A DNA stretch of 9,262 nucleotides, from contig JACCRL010000252.1 of the NCBI GenBank assembly GCA_013813605.1, positions 1 to 9,262 on the forward strand, written 5' to 3'. Positions 1 through 6,850 of this stretch are shown here, in pieces (the stretch's first letter is position 1; every line of letters begins with the position of its first letter). Position numbers and translations under genes: made by a program. The notes under the pieces are model-generated. The model was not told the origin of the DNA and searched no databases. It saw only the letters and a program-made list of their open reading frames with translations. The DNA is from Gemmatimonadaceae bacterium. Lineage in GTDB: Bacteria > Gemmatimonadota > Gemmatimonadetes > Gemmatimonadales > Gemmatimonadaceae.

Positions 1-263
1 AGTGTGAGAAGGACAGTCTCGATCGCCCCGATCCTGCCGTCGAGACGCCCGCTGACGGCGAGGGCATGGTCGAGCGCCCGCGCCTCAGCGTTCGTCCTCT
101 CGTTGAAACGGTGCTGGCGGGCGACGAGCGCGATGAGCACGAGGAACGGCGCGATTGCGGCGACGACCAGCGTCACCAGCCGGGACCGCAGCCCGAAGGT
201 GCGTCTCGGCGCCCGGTTTAGCTGATCCTCTTCCTCACCGGCAACAGCGGGGTCGCTTGCGAT
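1..263 (-). CDS. N-terminus of a membrane-anchored sensor-like protein (partial)
   Basis: The gene runs off the left edge, so only about 87 residues of the N-terminus are visible. They show a short acidic and then arginine-rich cytoplasmic start (EEEDQ, then RAPRRTFGLRSR). A clear membrane segment follows at residues 29-48 (LVTLVVAAIAPFLVLIALVA). After it comes a helical stretch with ALDHALAVSGRLDGRIGAIE. This layout is typical of sensor histidine kinases or diguanylate cyclases, where one helix leads into a periplasmic sensing domain, but no catalytic domain is in the window, so the class is inferred. The frame is open back to a TGA at 286-284. No ATG, GTG or TTG lies between that stop and the membrane helix. 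A full AGGAGG at 270-275 is followed after 6 bases by ATC at 263, taken here as the likely start. The gene lies 44 bases downstream of tRNA-Leu on the same strand and may share its transcript. Confidence 0.6.
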   Translation of the reverse strand, partial: MASDPAVAGEEEDQLNRAPRRTFGLRSRLVTLVVAAIAPFLVLIALVARQHRFNERTNAEARALDHALAVSGRLDGRIGAIETVLLT

Positions 264-269
264 CGTCCA

Positions 270-275
270 CCTCCT
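270..275 (-). promoter_or_regulatory. Consensus Shine-Dalgarno site AGGAGG
   Basis: Read on the minus strand, AGGAGG is followed by TGGACG and then ATC. It is a full match to the anti-16S core with a 6-base spacer, so it decides the start of the left-edge sensor gene. A GTG overlaps the last base of the site at 270-268, but it is too close to be served by it and opens only an 11-codon frame ending at 235. Confidence 0.6.
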
Positions 276-307
276 CGTGGCCTCTCATTCCCACAGAGCG
301 TAGATCA

Positions 308-389
308 TGCCCGGGGCGGGGATCGAACCCGCATGGGTTTCCCCAAGGGATTTTAAGTCCCTCGCGTCTGCCAGTTCCGCCACCCGAGC
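308..389 (-). tRNA. tRNA-Leu (anticodon UAA)
   Basis: The minus strand folds as a class II tRNA of 82 bases. The acceptor strand GCTCGGG pairs with CCCGGGC, with one G-T wobble, and A is the discriminator base. The D arm contains the leucine-type GGCGGAACTGGCAGACGCG. The anticodon stem AGGGA/TCCCT carries loop CTTAAAA, giving anticodon UAA, which reads UUA. A long variable arm (TGGGGAAACCCAT) follows, then T arm GCGGG-TTCGATC-CCCGC. CCA is not encoded: TGATC follows the discriminator, so CCA must be added by tRNA nucleotidyltransferase. It lies 42 bases after tRNA-Gly. Confidence 0.95.
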
Positions 390-431
390 GCGGGAGAGAA
401 CGCCCGTCGCTGCGCAACGTACCGCTGAAAA

Positions 432-504
432 AGCGGGAAACGGGACTCGAACCCGCGACCCCAACCTTGGCAAGGTTGTGCTCTACCAACTGAGCTATTC
501 CCGC
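432..504 (-). tRNA. tRNA-Gly (anticodon GCC)
   Basis: The minus strand gives a canonical 73-base cloverleaf. The acceptor GCGGGAA pairs perfectly with TTCCCGC, with T as discriminator. The D arm contains AGCTCAGTTGGTAGAGC. The anticodon stem CAACC/GGTTG holds loop TTGCCAA, giving anticodon GCC. The T arm is GCGGG-TTCGAGT-CCCGT. CCA is not encoded; a T run follows the 3' end instead. It reads GGC and GGU glycine codons. It is the first gene of the minus-strand tRNA pair. Confidence 0.97.
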
Positions 505-515
505 ATGCAAAGTCA

Positions 516-544
516 AAGCTACGCCGCGAAAAGTGGCCGAACAA
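516..544 (-). promoter_or_regulatory. Candidate promoter of the tRNA-Gly/tRNA-Leu unit
   Basis: On the minus strand TTGTTC (544-539) is separated by 17 bases from TAGCTT (521-516), with tRNA-Gly starting 11 bases further on. The spacing fits a sigma-70-type promoter that starts just before the tRNA. The -10 box is a poor match, so this is a placement by position as much as by sequence. Confidence 0.35.
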
Positions 545-550
545 GCCACT
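532..550. repeat. Inverted repeat AGTGGC-7-GCCACT
   Basis: A perfect 6-base inverted repeat with a 7-base centre (CGAACAA) sits in the divergent intergenic region. It covers the candidate -35 box of the tRNA promoter and lies about 30 bases upstream of the TTGACA of the barrel gene. It could be an operator. There is no T run on either side, so it is not a classical terminator. Confidence 0.3.
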
Positions 551-581
551 GAAGTCGTCTCGCTGGCGAGGGAAAATTCGG

Positions 582-609
582 TTGACAGACGCGCGCGCGC
601 AATGATAAC
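582..609 (+). promoter_or_regulatory. Strong candidate sigma-70 promoter with alternating GC spacer
   Basis: A perfect TTGACA (582-587) is followed after 16 bases by GATAAC (604-609, four of six matches to TATAAT), with TG directly before the ATAAC core. Most of the spacer is alternating purine-pyrimidine: ACGCGCGCGCGCA at 589-601. Transcription would start near 616, giving a leader of about 67 bases before the barrel gene at 683. Confidence 0.6.
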
Positions 610-673
610 GTCTGCCTCCCCCGCTTGTGTCGGCCGACTCCCTTCTGACGCCTCGGGGCCAATCACAACGTGT

Positions 674-677
674 GGAG
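674..677 (+). promoter_or_regulatory. Ribosome binding site of the barrel gene
   Basis: GGAG lies 5 bases before the ATG at 683 and fixes that start. The in-frame GTG at 533 would put 50 non-secretory residues ahead of the signal peptide and would begin upstream of the promoter. Confidence 0.6.
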
Positions 678-682
678 AATCT

Positions 683-2356
683 ATGCGTCGTCGCCTGACC
701 CGCGCTTTCGCATTCGCAATCCTTTCGACCGCGGCGGCAGCTCCGCCAGCCCATTCTCAGCGCGTCCTCGGCGTGGGTGACGATGCGCTGGTGCTGCCAC
801 GCGGCGTGCTGCGCGTGCGAGTGCTCGGTCAGTTCACCGAATTCAATGAGCGGTATGGGCTCGATACTCCCGGCCGTCCTGACGGAGCGCTCGAGCCACT
901 CGGCGTGGATTTGACGCTCGACACGCTCGGCGTGTTGCAGTTTCCCAACCTTGCGAGCCTTCAAGCCGGACTGCGCAGCCTCTCAGGCATTCCCAACTTC
1001 GGCCTCACGCTTGGTAATACTGTCGTCGGGATAAGCAATCGCGTGACGGCAATTCCAATCGTGATCGAGGCCGGACTCACCAGCAAGCTCTCCGTCGGGG
1101 TGACCATCCCCTACGTGCGGACGCGCTCCAACGTGACTTTTCTCGCGAATACGGGCGGCTTTCAGGGTAACGTCGGATTCAACCCGGCTCTCGGAAACCC
1201 GACCGCCATAGCCCAGAATATGGCGTTCGCCGCACAGTTCAGCAGTGCCGCCGCGCAGCTCAATGCGTCGCTTACGGCCTGTCTCGGCTCGACCGCGCCA
1301 CAGTGTGCGGCTCTGAATGCACAGCGCGGAAACGCGCAGGCCCTCATCGCCAGCGCCAGCCAGTTTGCTGCCGGAGTCGGCCAGATTTACTCGACGTCAC
1401 CCTTCGTTCCGATCGCGGGCACCGATGCGCAGCTGGCCATCGATGCACGCGTCGCCGCATTCAAGGCGCTCTACGCATCGTTCGGCGTGACGAGCATCAC
1501 CACAACGGGACCTTTCGCCTCACAGACGCGGCTGACCGCCAGGGATGCTCAGCAGATCCTCACACAGCCGGCGTTCGGAGTTCTCTCTGATCCGCTCCAG
1601 ACCGTCGACCGCGGACACATCGGCGACATCGACATCGGCGGAGAGTTCGCGCTGTTCGACACGTTCGGCGGCAGCACCGAGGCGAGAATGTCACCAAAGG
1701 GACTCAACTACAGAGCAGCCGTGGGCGCCGTCGTGCGCCTGCCGACGGGCCAGGGTGACTCCCCCAACAACTTCACCGACCTCGGTACCGGGCAGGGCCA
1801 GACTGACCTCGAGGGACGTTTCTTCGGCGATGTTCTCATCGGCAGCCGCTTCTGGCAGTCGTTCGTCGTGCGGTACATCAATCAGCTGGCGGACAACGAG
1901 TTCATCCGGATCACTGACCTTCCCGGCAGGACGCTCGCTCCACAATACCGCCGCCAAAAGGTCGAGCGCGACCTCGGCAATGTATTCGAGTTCGAGACGA
2001 CTCCGCGCGTCGTGATCAACCAGTTCTTTGCCGTCTCGGGGATGTACTTCTTCCGCAGGAAGTCCGAGGATAGCTATAAAGGCATGTACACGATTCCCGC
2101 CGGAGAGACGGGATTTACCGACATCACTCTCAACGCTGCGACGCTCAATCTCGAGACCGAGGCCAGGGAGCACCGCATCGGCGGCGGCATTTCCTTCTCC
2201 AATCTCTATGCGTTCGAGCAGGGCAAGGCAAAGATTCCGTTCGAGGTGACGTATCTGCACTGGCAGACAACGGGCGGATCTGGTGGTAACCAGCCCAAGT
2301 TCTTTACGGACCAGATTCAGCTTCGGCTGTATTCGAGGTTGTTCGGAGGGAAGTAG
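683..2356 (+). CDS. Exported outer-membrane beta-barrel-like protein of unknown function
   Basis: The 557-residue protein starts at the ATG at 683, after GGAG (674-677) with a 5-base spacer. This start gives a clean Sec signal peptide: MRRRLTR, a hydrophobic alanine-rich core, and a likely cut after AHS (residue 25). The mature part alternates short strand-like stretches with glycine-rich turns. Examples are GLTSKLSVGVTIPYV (131-145), HIGDIDIGGEFALFD (312-326), NYRAAVGAVVRLPTGQG (342-358) and a final strand QIQLRLYSRLF (544-554). The IGDIDIG and RLPTGQGD patterns resemble barrel proteins of the MetA-pathway phenol-degradation/transporter type, but I do not recognise a named family. Residues about 174-235 form an alanine-rich, probably helical insert with the only two cysteines, C200 and C208. 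The gene stands alone on the plus strand behind its own promoter and overlaps recN tail-to-tail by 53 bases. Export and an outer-membrane location are well supported; the substrate is unknown. Confidence 0.8.
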   Translation: MRRRLTRAFAFAILSTAAAAPPAHSQRVLGVGDDALVLPRGVLRVRVLGQFTEFNERYGLDTPGRPDGALEPLGVDLTLDTLGVLQFPNLASLQAGLRSLSGIPNFGLTLGNTVVGISNRVTAIPIVIEAGLTSKLSVGVTIPYVRTRSNVTFLANTGGFQGNVGFNPALGNPTAIAQNMAFAAQFSSAAAQLNASLTACLGSTAPQCAALNAQRGNAQALIASASQFAAGVGQIYSTSPFVPIAGTDAQLAIDARVAAFKALYASFGVTSITTTGPFASQTRLTARDAQQILTQPAFGVLSDPLQTVDRGHIGDIDIGGEFALFDTFGGSTEARMSPKGLNYRAAVGAVVRLPTGQGDSPNNFTDLGTGQGQTDLEGRFFGDVLIGSRFWQSFVVRYINQLADNEFIRITDLPGRTLAPQYRRQKVERDLGNVFEFETTPRVVINQFFAVSGMYFFRRKSEDSYKGMYTIPAGETGFTDITLNAATLNLETEAREHRIGGGISFSNLYAFEQGKAKIPFEVTYLHWQTTGGSGGNQPKFFTDQIQLRLYSRLFGGK

Positions 2357-4049
2357 TTTTCTTCGGAGAAGAGCCGGTCCGCGATACCGCCGCCGTCTCT
2401 ATGAGCTCCTTCGCGTGCGCCCGGCTGACCTTGCTCTCCGGATCCCCGCCGAGCATTCGCGCAATCTCCGTCACCCGCGTTCTCACGTCCATAACCGTGA
2501 TGTCAGCCGTAGTGAGCCCGCCTTTGGCGCCCTTCGACACGACGATGTGGTGATGCGCCCGCGCCGCAATCTGGGGCAGGTGCGAGATCGCGAACACCTG
2601 ATGCTCCTCGGCGACACGGCGCAACGTATCGCCGACCTGTAGCCCGACCTTGCCGCCGATCCCCGCATCCACCTCGTCGAAGATGAGAGTCGGCACCTCG
2701 TCCACGCCGGCGAGAATCGTCTTGAGCGCCAGCATCACTCGCGACAGCTCGCCGCCCGATGCGACGCGGGCGAGAGGCCGGTCGTCGTGCCCGACGTTGA
2801 GCGCGACACGAAACTCGATGTCCTCCCCACCCTCGGCGCCCGGATCATCGCGCGGCACGAGCGCGACGGTGAATTTTCCGTCCGGCATGCCCAGCTGCGG
2901 CAAGAGTGCATCGACTGCCTTTGCAATCCGGCGCGCCGACGCCTTCCGCAGGTCGCTCAGCTTTCCGGCCTCGCCATGCAGCTGTCCTCGCGCGGTGGCT
3001 TCGCGCGCCGTCAGGTTGGCAAGATCGAAGTGGGCGGTGTCGATCAGGTCCAGCTCGCTGCGGGCGGAGCGACCGGTCTCGATCACGGCCTCAAGCGCGG
3101 GGCCGTACTTCTTGAGCAAGCCGAAGAGCTGGTCGCGCCGGCGCCGAACCTCCTCCAGCCGCGCCGGGTCGAGATCCACCGCCGAGACGTAGCTCTCGAC
3201 CTTGTTGGACAGTTCCTGAAGCGCGTAATACCCGGCATCGAACAGCTCCTGCAGCTCGGCCGCGGATGAATCGATGCGCAGAATCGCGGCGAGCGAGCGT
3301 TGCGCCGCTGCCAGACGGGGCAACGCTCCGGCATCGTCGCCTGTAAGGTGATCGCTCAACGCATTTGCCAGCGCGCGCAGCTCGTCGGCGTTTTCCAGCA
3401 CCCGCGCTTCGTCCTCCAGGCGCGCATCTTCGCCCGCCGAAAGACGCGCGTCCTCGATCTCTCGCGCGACGTGCCTGAGGTAGTCAGCGCGACGCTCGGC
3501 TTCCGTCCGCCGCGATGAGAGTGTTCGTATCTCGCGGCGCACGCTTTCCAGCTCGGCGTGCGCGGAGCGCACAATCCCGGCCTGCGCGAGCGCACCCCCA
3601 AACGCATCGAGTATCCGCCGCTGCGATTCACCGTCAAGGAGCGACTGCGCGTCGTGCTGTCCGTGCAGGTTGACGAGGCGCCTGCCTATCTCCGCGAGCA
3701 CCGTGGCGGTGACGGTCGCCCCGTTTATCCATGCCCGGCCTCGTCCCGACGACGCGATCTCGCGCTTCAGCACGAGTGTGTCGTCCTCCACATCGATGCC
3801 GCGCTCGTCGGCCAGCGCCGAGATCCCCTCGATGCCGGCGACGTCGAACACACCCTCGACGGTTGCGCGGTCAGCGCCCGACCGAATCAGGTCGGCACTT
3901 GCTCTCTCACCGAGCAAAAGACCGAGCGCACCGACGACGATGGACTTGCCCGCTCCCGTCTCGCCGGAGAGAACGTTGAATCCGGCAGCGAGGGGCAGCG
4001 TGACGGATTCGATGATCGCGAAGTTGCGGATCCGCAGCTCGGTCAGCAT
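2304..4049 (-). CDS. recN: DNA repair ATPase RecN
   Basis: RecN is an SMC-like cytoplasmic ATPase that acts at DNA double-strand breaks, helping to bring ends together and supporting RecA-dependent repair. The 581-residue length is normal for the family. Visible features in order: MLTELRIRNFAIIESV start, Walker A GETGAGKS (29-36), NLHGQHDAQSLLD (127-139), a charged coiled-coil middle region (about 150-370) and the ABC signature ASGGELSRVMLALK (430-443). Walker B is TLIFDEVDAGIGG (454-466), followed by the switch histidine in FAISHLPQIAAR. The ATG shares one base with the nadK stop (TGATG), there is no convincing ribosome site, and translation is probably coupled. The last 20 or so residues (GSSPKKTTSLRTTSNTAEAE and on) are a polar tail beyond the conserved core. 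Most of that tail is encoded in the overlap with the convergent barrel gene. Confidence 0.97.
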   Translation of the reverse strand: MLTELRIRNFAIIESVTLPLAAGFNVLSGETGAGKSIVVGALGLLLGERASADLIRSGADRATVEGVFDVAGIEGISALADERGIDVEDDTLVLKREIASSGRGRAWINGATVTATVLAEIGRRLVNLHGQHDAQSLLDGESQRRILDAFGGALAQAGIVRSAHAELESVRREIRTLSSRRTEAERRADYLRHVAREIEDARLSAGEDARLEDEARVLENADELRALANALSDHLTGDDAGALPRLAAAQRSLAAILRIDSSAAELQELFDAGYYALQELSNKVESYVSAVDLDPARLEEVRRRRDQLFGLLKKYGPALEAVIETGRSARSELDLIDTAHFDLANLTAREATARGQLHGEAGKLSDLRKASARRIAKAVDALLPQLGMPDGKFTVALVPRDDPGAEGGEDIEFRVALNVGHDDRPLARVASGGELSRVMLALKTILAGVDEVPTLIFDEVDAGIGGKVGLQVGDTLRRVAEEHQVFAISHLPQIAARAHHHIVVSKGAKGGLTTADITVMDVRTRVTEIARMLGGDPESKVSRAHAKELIETAAVSRTGSSPKKTTSLRTTSNTAEAESGP

Positions 4050-4915
4050 CAGCGAGGCTCGTCCCGCTCGGGCAATCCTCCCCAGCCGAGCTTCATTCGC
4101 AGCCTCTCGAAGAAGGTTGCGCCCGGGAAGCGGATGATGCGGACGGGAAACTCGGAGCGCCTCACCTTGAGCTGCTCGCCTTCGACGAAGCTGCTCCCGA
4201 CCTGGCCATCGACAGTCACCAACAGCTCGGTGACGGTCTCCGTCGTCTCGATCGTAACCTCCGAATCCGGAGGCAGCACCAGTGGCCTCACCGCCAGCGT
4301 GTGCGCGGATACCGGCGTGATGACGATCGATTCGACGGTCGGCACTACTACCGGCCCGCCCGCCGAAAGACTGTAGCCCGTCGAGCCGGTCGGCGTCGAG
4401 ATCACGACGCCGTCAGCGGCGTAGGTGCCGATCGAATCGCCGTCCACTGCGATGTTGAGCCGTACTACCCGCGCGAATCCGCCCTTGTGCAGCACGATGT
4501 CGTTCAACGCCCGCCACTTGTCGCGCACATTGCCCGATGTGTCGATCGCACGCGCGCTCAGCGCCATCCGCGGCTGCGCGACATACGCGCCGCCGGCAAG
4601 GTGCTCAAGCGCTGACGCAAAATCTTCGCTCTGGCAGCTGGTCAGAAAACCCAGCCGGCCAAGGTTGACGCCAAGAATGGGGATGTCCCTGCCATGCAGG
4701 TAGCGCGCGCCGCGCAGCAACGTTCCGTCGCCGCCAAGCGTGAGCAGCGCATCGATCTGCGCCGGGTCTGTCAGGCGCGCTCCCGCCTTCGCTTCTTCGT
4801 GCAGCTCCTGCTCGAAAAAAGGCTCGATGTCGAGTGCTGGCGCTAACCTGAAAAGCGTGCTGAGAATTCCCGGCAGCTCTTCGTAACCGCGGTGCCCGAT
4901 GACGCCAAGGCGCAT
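4049..4915 (-). CDS. nadK: NAD kinase
   Basis: NadK phosphorylates NAD+ to NADP+ in the cytoplasm, using ATP or polyphosphate. The 288 residues carry the family marks: GGDGTLLRGAR (61-71), the phosphate-binding GGDGT with its catalytic aspartate; GVNLGRLGFLT (82-92); ALNDIVLHKGG (136-146), the NE/D-type NAD-binding motif; and the glycine-rich STPTGSTGYSLSAGGPVV (173-190). ITPVSAHTLAVRPLVLP (199-215) completes the core. Length is normal. The ATG at 4915 overlaps the dxs stop as TGATG. The bases before it (CACCTCCGCGCCGTC) hold no ribosome site, so re-initiation after dxs is the likely route. NADPH is needed by the MEP pathway (IspC step) and for cell synthesis in general, which fits its place after dxs. 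Confidence 0.97.
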   Translation of the reverse strand: MRLGVIGHRGYEELPGILSTLFRLAPALDIEPFFEQELHEEAKAGARLTDPAQIDALLTLGGDGTLLRGARYLHGRDIPILGVNLGRLGFLTSCQSEDFASALEHLAGGAYVAQPRMALSARAIDTSGNVRDKWRALNDIVLHKGGFARVVRLNIAVDGDSIGTYAADGVVISTPTGSTGYSLSAGGPVVVPTVESIVITPVSAHTLAVRPLVLPPDSEVTIETTETVTELLVTVDGQVGSSFVEGEQLKVRRSEFPVRIIRFPGATFFERLRMKLGWGGLPERDEPR

Positions 4916-6846
4916 CAGACGGCGCGGAGGTGGGCGCCCCGCGAGCTCTCCACTCCAAAGGCGCGCTTCGCCCGCTCGGCGATTCCCCTGGCGTCGAGAC
5001 CGAGAGAAGCGAGCTGTTTCGCACGCGGCGCCTGTTCCACAAACCTGTCTGGAACTCCGTGCGCCACTACCGTCACTGAATCGTCGAGCGCAGCGACGAC
5101 CGAGCCCATGTAAGCGCCGAATCCGTTGACCACGGTTCCTTCCTCGACAACGAGCAGACGGCGATGATCGCGCACGATCTCGCCGAGCACCCGCTCGTCG
5201 TGCGGCTTGAGATAGCGGCAGTTCACCACCGTCGCGCTGATTCCCTCTTCGCTCAGTATGTCGGCCGCGGCCACGGCGGCGGCGACCATTGTGCCGACGG
5301 CAAGTATGGCAACCGCGCCATCGCTGTCGCGCGGACTGGACGCGCGGCGCAGGACTTCCCAGGTCGCGTGGGGAATCGCTCCGATCTCCGCGGCCGGCGG
5401 CACGATGTCGGGCGTTGCATCGCGCGGGTAGCGAAGGCAGAACGGTCCCTCGGCGTGCTCCATCGCGCTCCGCATCAGCGCAATCATCTCCGAGCCGTTC
5501 TTCGGCGCGGTGACGACCATCCCGGGGACGGCCAGCATGTAGGCGATGTCGTACAGCCCCATGTGCGTCGGGCCATCCTCACCGACGAGACCGGCGCGGT
5601 CCATCGCAAATACCACCGGCAGATTCTGAAGGGCGACATCGTGAATGACGTTGTCGTATGCACGCTGGAGAAAGGTCGAGTAAATGGCGCACACCGGACG
5701 GATTCCGTCTGTCGCCAATCCGGCCGCGAAAGTAACCGCATGCCCCTCGGCGATTCCCACATCGAAAAAGCGCTCGGGGAACTCTTTTGCGAAGGCTCCT
5801 GTCCCTGTGCCGCTCGGCATGGCGCCAGTAATGGCGACGAGGCGCGGATACTCCCGCGCCAGCTCGACGAGTCCCTTGCCGAACGCGGCCGTGTAGTTGG
5901 CGTTCGCCGACGAAACCGTGCGCTGCTTCCCCGTGGCCGGGTCGTGTCCGGGAGGAAGCGCGTGCCATTTCTCGATGTGCTCGCCCGCCGGAAACCCCTT
6001 TCCCTTTTGCGTGATGCAGTGAATCAGCCGCGGACCGCTCATCGTTTTCACAGCCGCGAAAGTGTCGATCAGCGCATCGAGGTCGTGTCCGTCGATCGGG
6101 CCGAAGTAGCGAAACCCCAGCTCTTCGAACAGCACCCCCGGTGTGAGGAAAGTCTTCACGCTCTCTTCCCACTTTCTCACCAGCGAGCCGACCCCAGCGA
6201 GCGGACCGGGCGCGGAATCGACCACCGTTCCGATGGCTGAACGGACGCGATTGTAGAGGGGATTTCGCTGGATCTTGGTGAGATACTTGGAGATCGCTCC
6301 GACGTTCGGCGCGATCGACATCTCGTTGTCGTTGAGGATGACGATGAAGTCCCGCTCGGATGCGCCGGCGTTATTGAGACCCTCGTACGCGAGCCCGCAC
6401 GTCAGTGCACCGTCGCCAAGCACGGAGACGACCTTGAAGTCTTCGCCGTTCAGATCGCGCGCCACCGCCATCCCGAATCCGGCCGAGATCGCCGTGCCCG
6501 CGTGCCCAGCGCCGAATGTGTCGTACTCGCTCTCACTCCGGCGCAGGAAGCCGGAGAGGCCGTCTTCCTGGCGAAGCGTCTCGAAGCGGTCGCCGCGGCC
6601 TGTCAGAAACTTGTGCGGATATCCCTGGTGACCGACGTCCCAGACGATTCTGTCGCGCGGCGTATCGAACACCGCGTGCAGCGCGACTGAAAGCTCGACG
6701 ACGCCGAGCCCGGCGCCAATGTGGCCGCCCGTGCGCGAGCACACTTCGATGAGCCGGCCGCGCAGCTCCGCGGAGAGCTCGCGGAGCTCGTCGCGGGTCA
6801 TCGGCTTCAGATCGCCGGGAGAGTGGACTCGGTCTAGTATGGGCAT
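4915..6846 (-). CDS. dxs: 1-deoxy-D-xylulose-5-phosphate synthase
   Basis: Dxs joins pyruvate and glyceraldehyde 3-phosphate with loss of CO2 to give DXP, the first step of the MEP isoprenoid pathway (also a precursor of thiamine and pyridoxal). It is a thiamine-diphosphate enzyme that acts as a cytoplasmic dimer. The 643 residues match the family's usual length. Motifs: MPILDRVHSPGDLK start, WDVGHQGYPHKFLTGR (69-84), the thiamine-diphosphate motif GDGALTCG (144-151) to ILNDNEMSI (170-178), the catalytic glutamate region DVGIAEGHAVTFAAG (362-376), DRAGLVGEDGPTH (416-428), and the C-terminal transketolase domain with VVEEGTVVNGFG (566-577). The glycine in AEGHAVT replaces the glutamine common in Proteobacteria and, as I recall, is also found in Bacteroidetes enzymes. 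The ATG lies 4 bases after the ispA stop. No strong ribosome site is visible, which again suggests coupling. Confidence 0.98.
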   Translation of the reverse strand: MPILDRVHSPGDLKPMTRDELRELSAELRGRLIEVCSRTGGHIGAGLGVVELSVALHAVFDTPRDRIVWDVGHQGYPHKFLTGRGDRFETLRQEDGLSGFLRRSESEYDTFGAGHAGTAISAGFGMAVARDLNGEDFKVVSVLGDGALTCGLAYEGLNNAGASERDFIVILNDNEMSIAPNVGAISKYLTKIQRNPLYNRVRSAIGTVVDSAPGPLAGVGSLVRKWEESVKTFLTPGVLFEELGFRYFGPIDGHDLDALIDTFAAVKTMSGPRLIHCITQKGKGFPAGEHIEKWHALPPGHDPATGKQRTVSSANANYTAAFGKGLVELAREYPRLVAITGAMPSGTGTGAFAKEFPERFFDVGIAEGHAVTFAAGLATDGIRPVCAIYSTFLQRAYDNVIHDVALQNLPVVFAMDRAGLVGEDGPTHMGLYDIAYMLAVPGMVVTAPKNGSEMIALMRSAMEHAEGPFCLRYPRDATPDIVPPAAEIGAIPHATWEVLRRASSPRDSDGAVAILAVGTMVAAAVAAADILSEEGISATVVNCRYLKPHDERVLGEIVRDHRRLLVVEEGTVVNGFGAYMGSVVAALDDSVTVVAHGVPDRFVEQAPRAKQLASLGLDARGIAERAKRAFGVESSRGAHLRAV

Positions 6847-6850
6847 GTTT

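Noticed and set aside
4..225. 73-codon plus-strand frame at the left edge
   Set aside because: The opposite strand encodes a coherent membrane helix and linker; the plus-strand product is arginine- and serine-rich antisense noise.
235..270. 11-codon frame from GTG at 270 as leader peptide before the sensor gene
   Set aside because: The GTG overlaps the last base of AGGAGG, so that site cannot serve it; no regulatory structure is visible.
533..682. Upstream extension of the barrel gene to GTG at 533
   Set aside because: It would precede the signal peptide and lie largely upstream of the predicted transcription start; the ATG at 683 has a proper ribosome site.
2357..2372. Small hairpin (TTTTCT-TCGG-AGAAGA) just after the barrel stop, considered as a terminator
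   Set aside because: The stem is only 6 pairs with one wobble, A-T rich, and no T run follows on either strand.
3558..4376. Open frame of 272 codons on the plus strand across the nadK/recN junction
   Set aside because: It lies antisense to two well-identified genes, has no recognisable domain and no good ribosome site.
5164..6240. Long open frame (358 codons) on the plus strand opposite dxs
   Set aside because: Its composition is the arginine- and histidine-rich type expected from the antisense of a GC-rich gene, and dxs on the other strand is certain.
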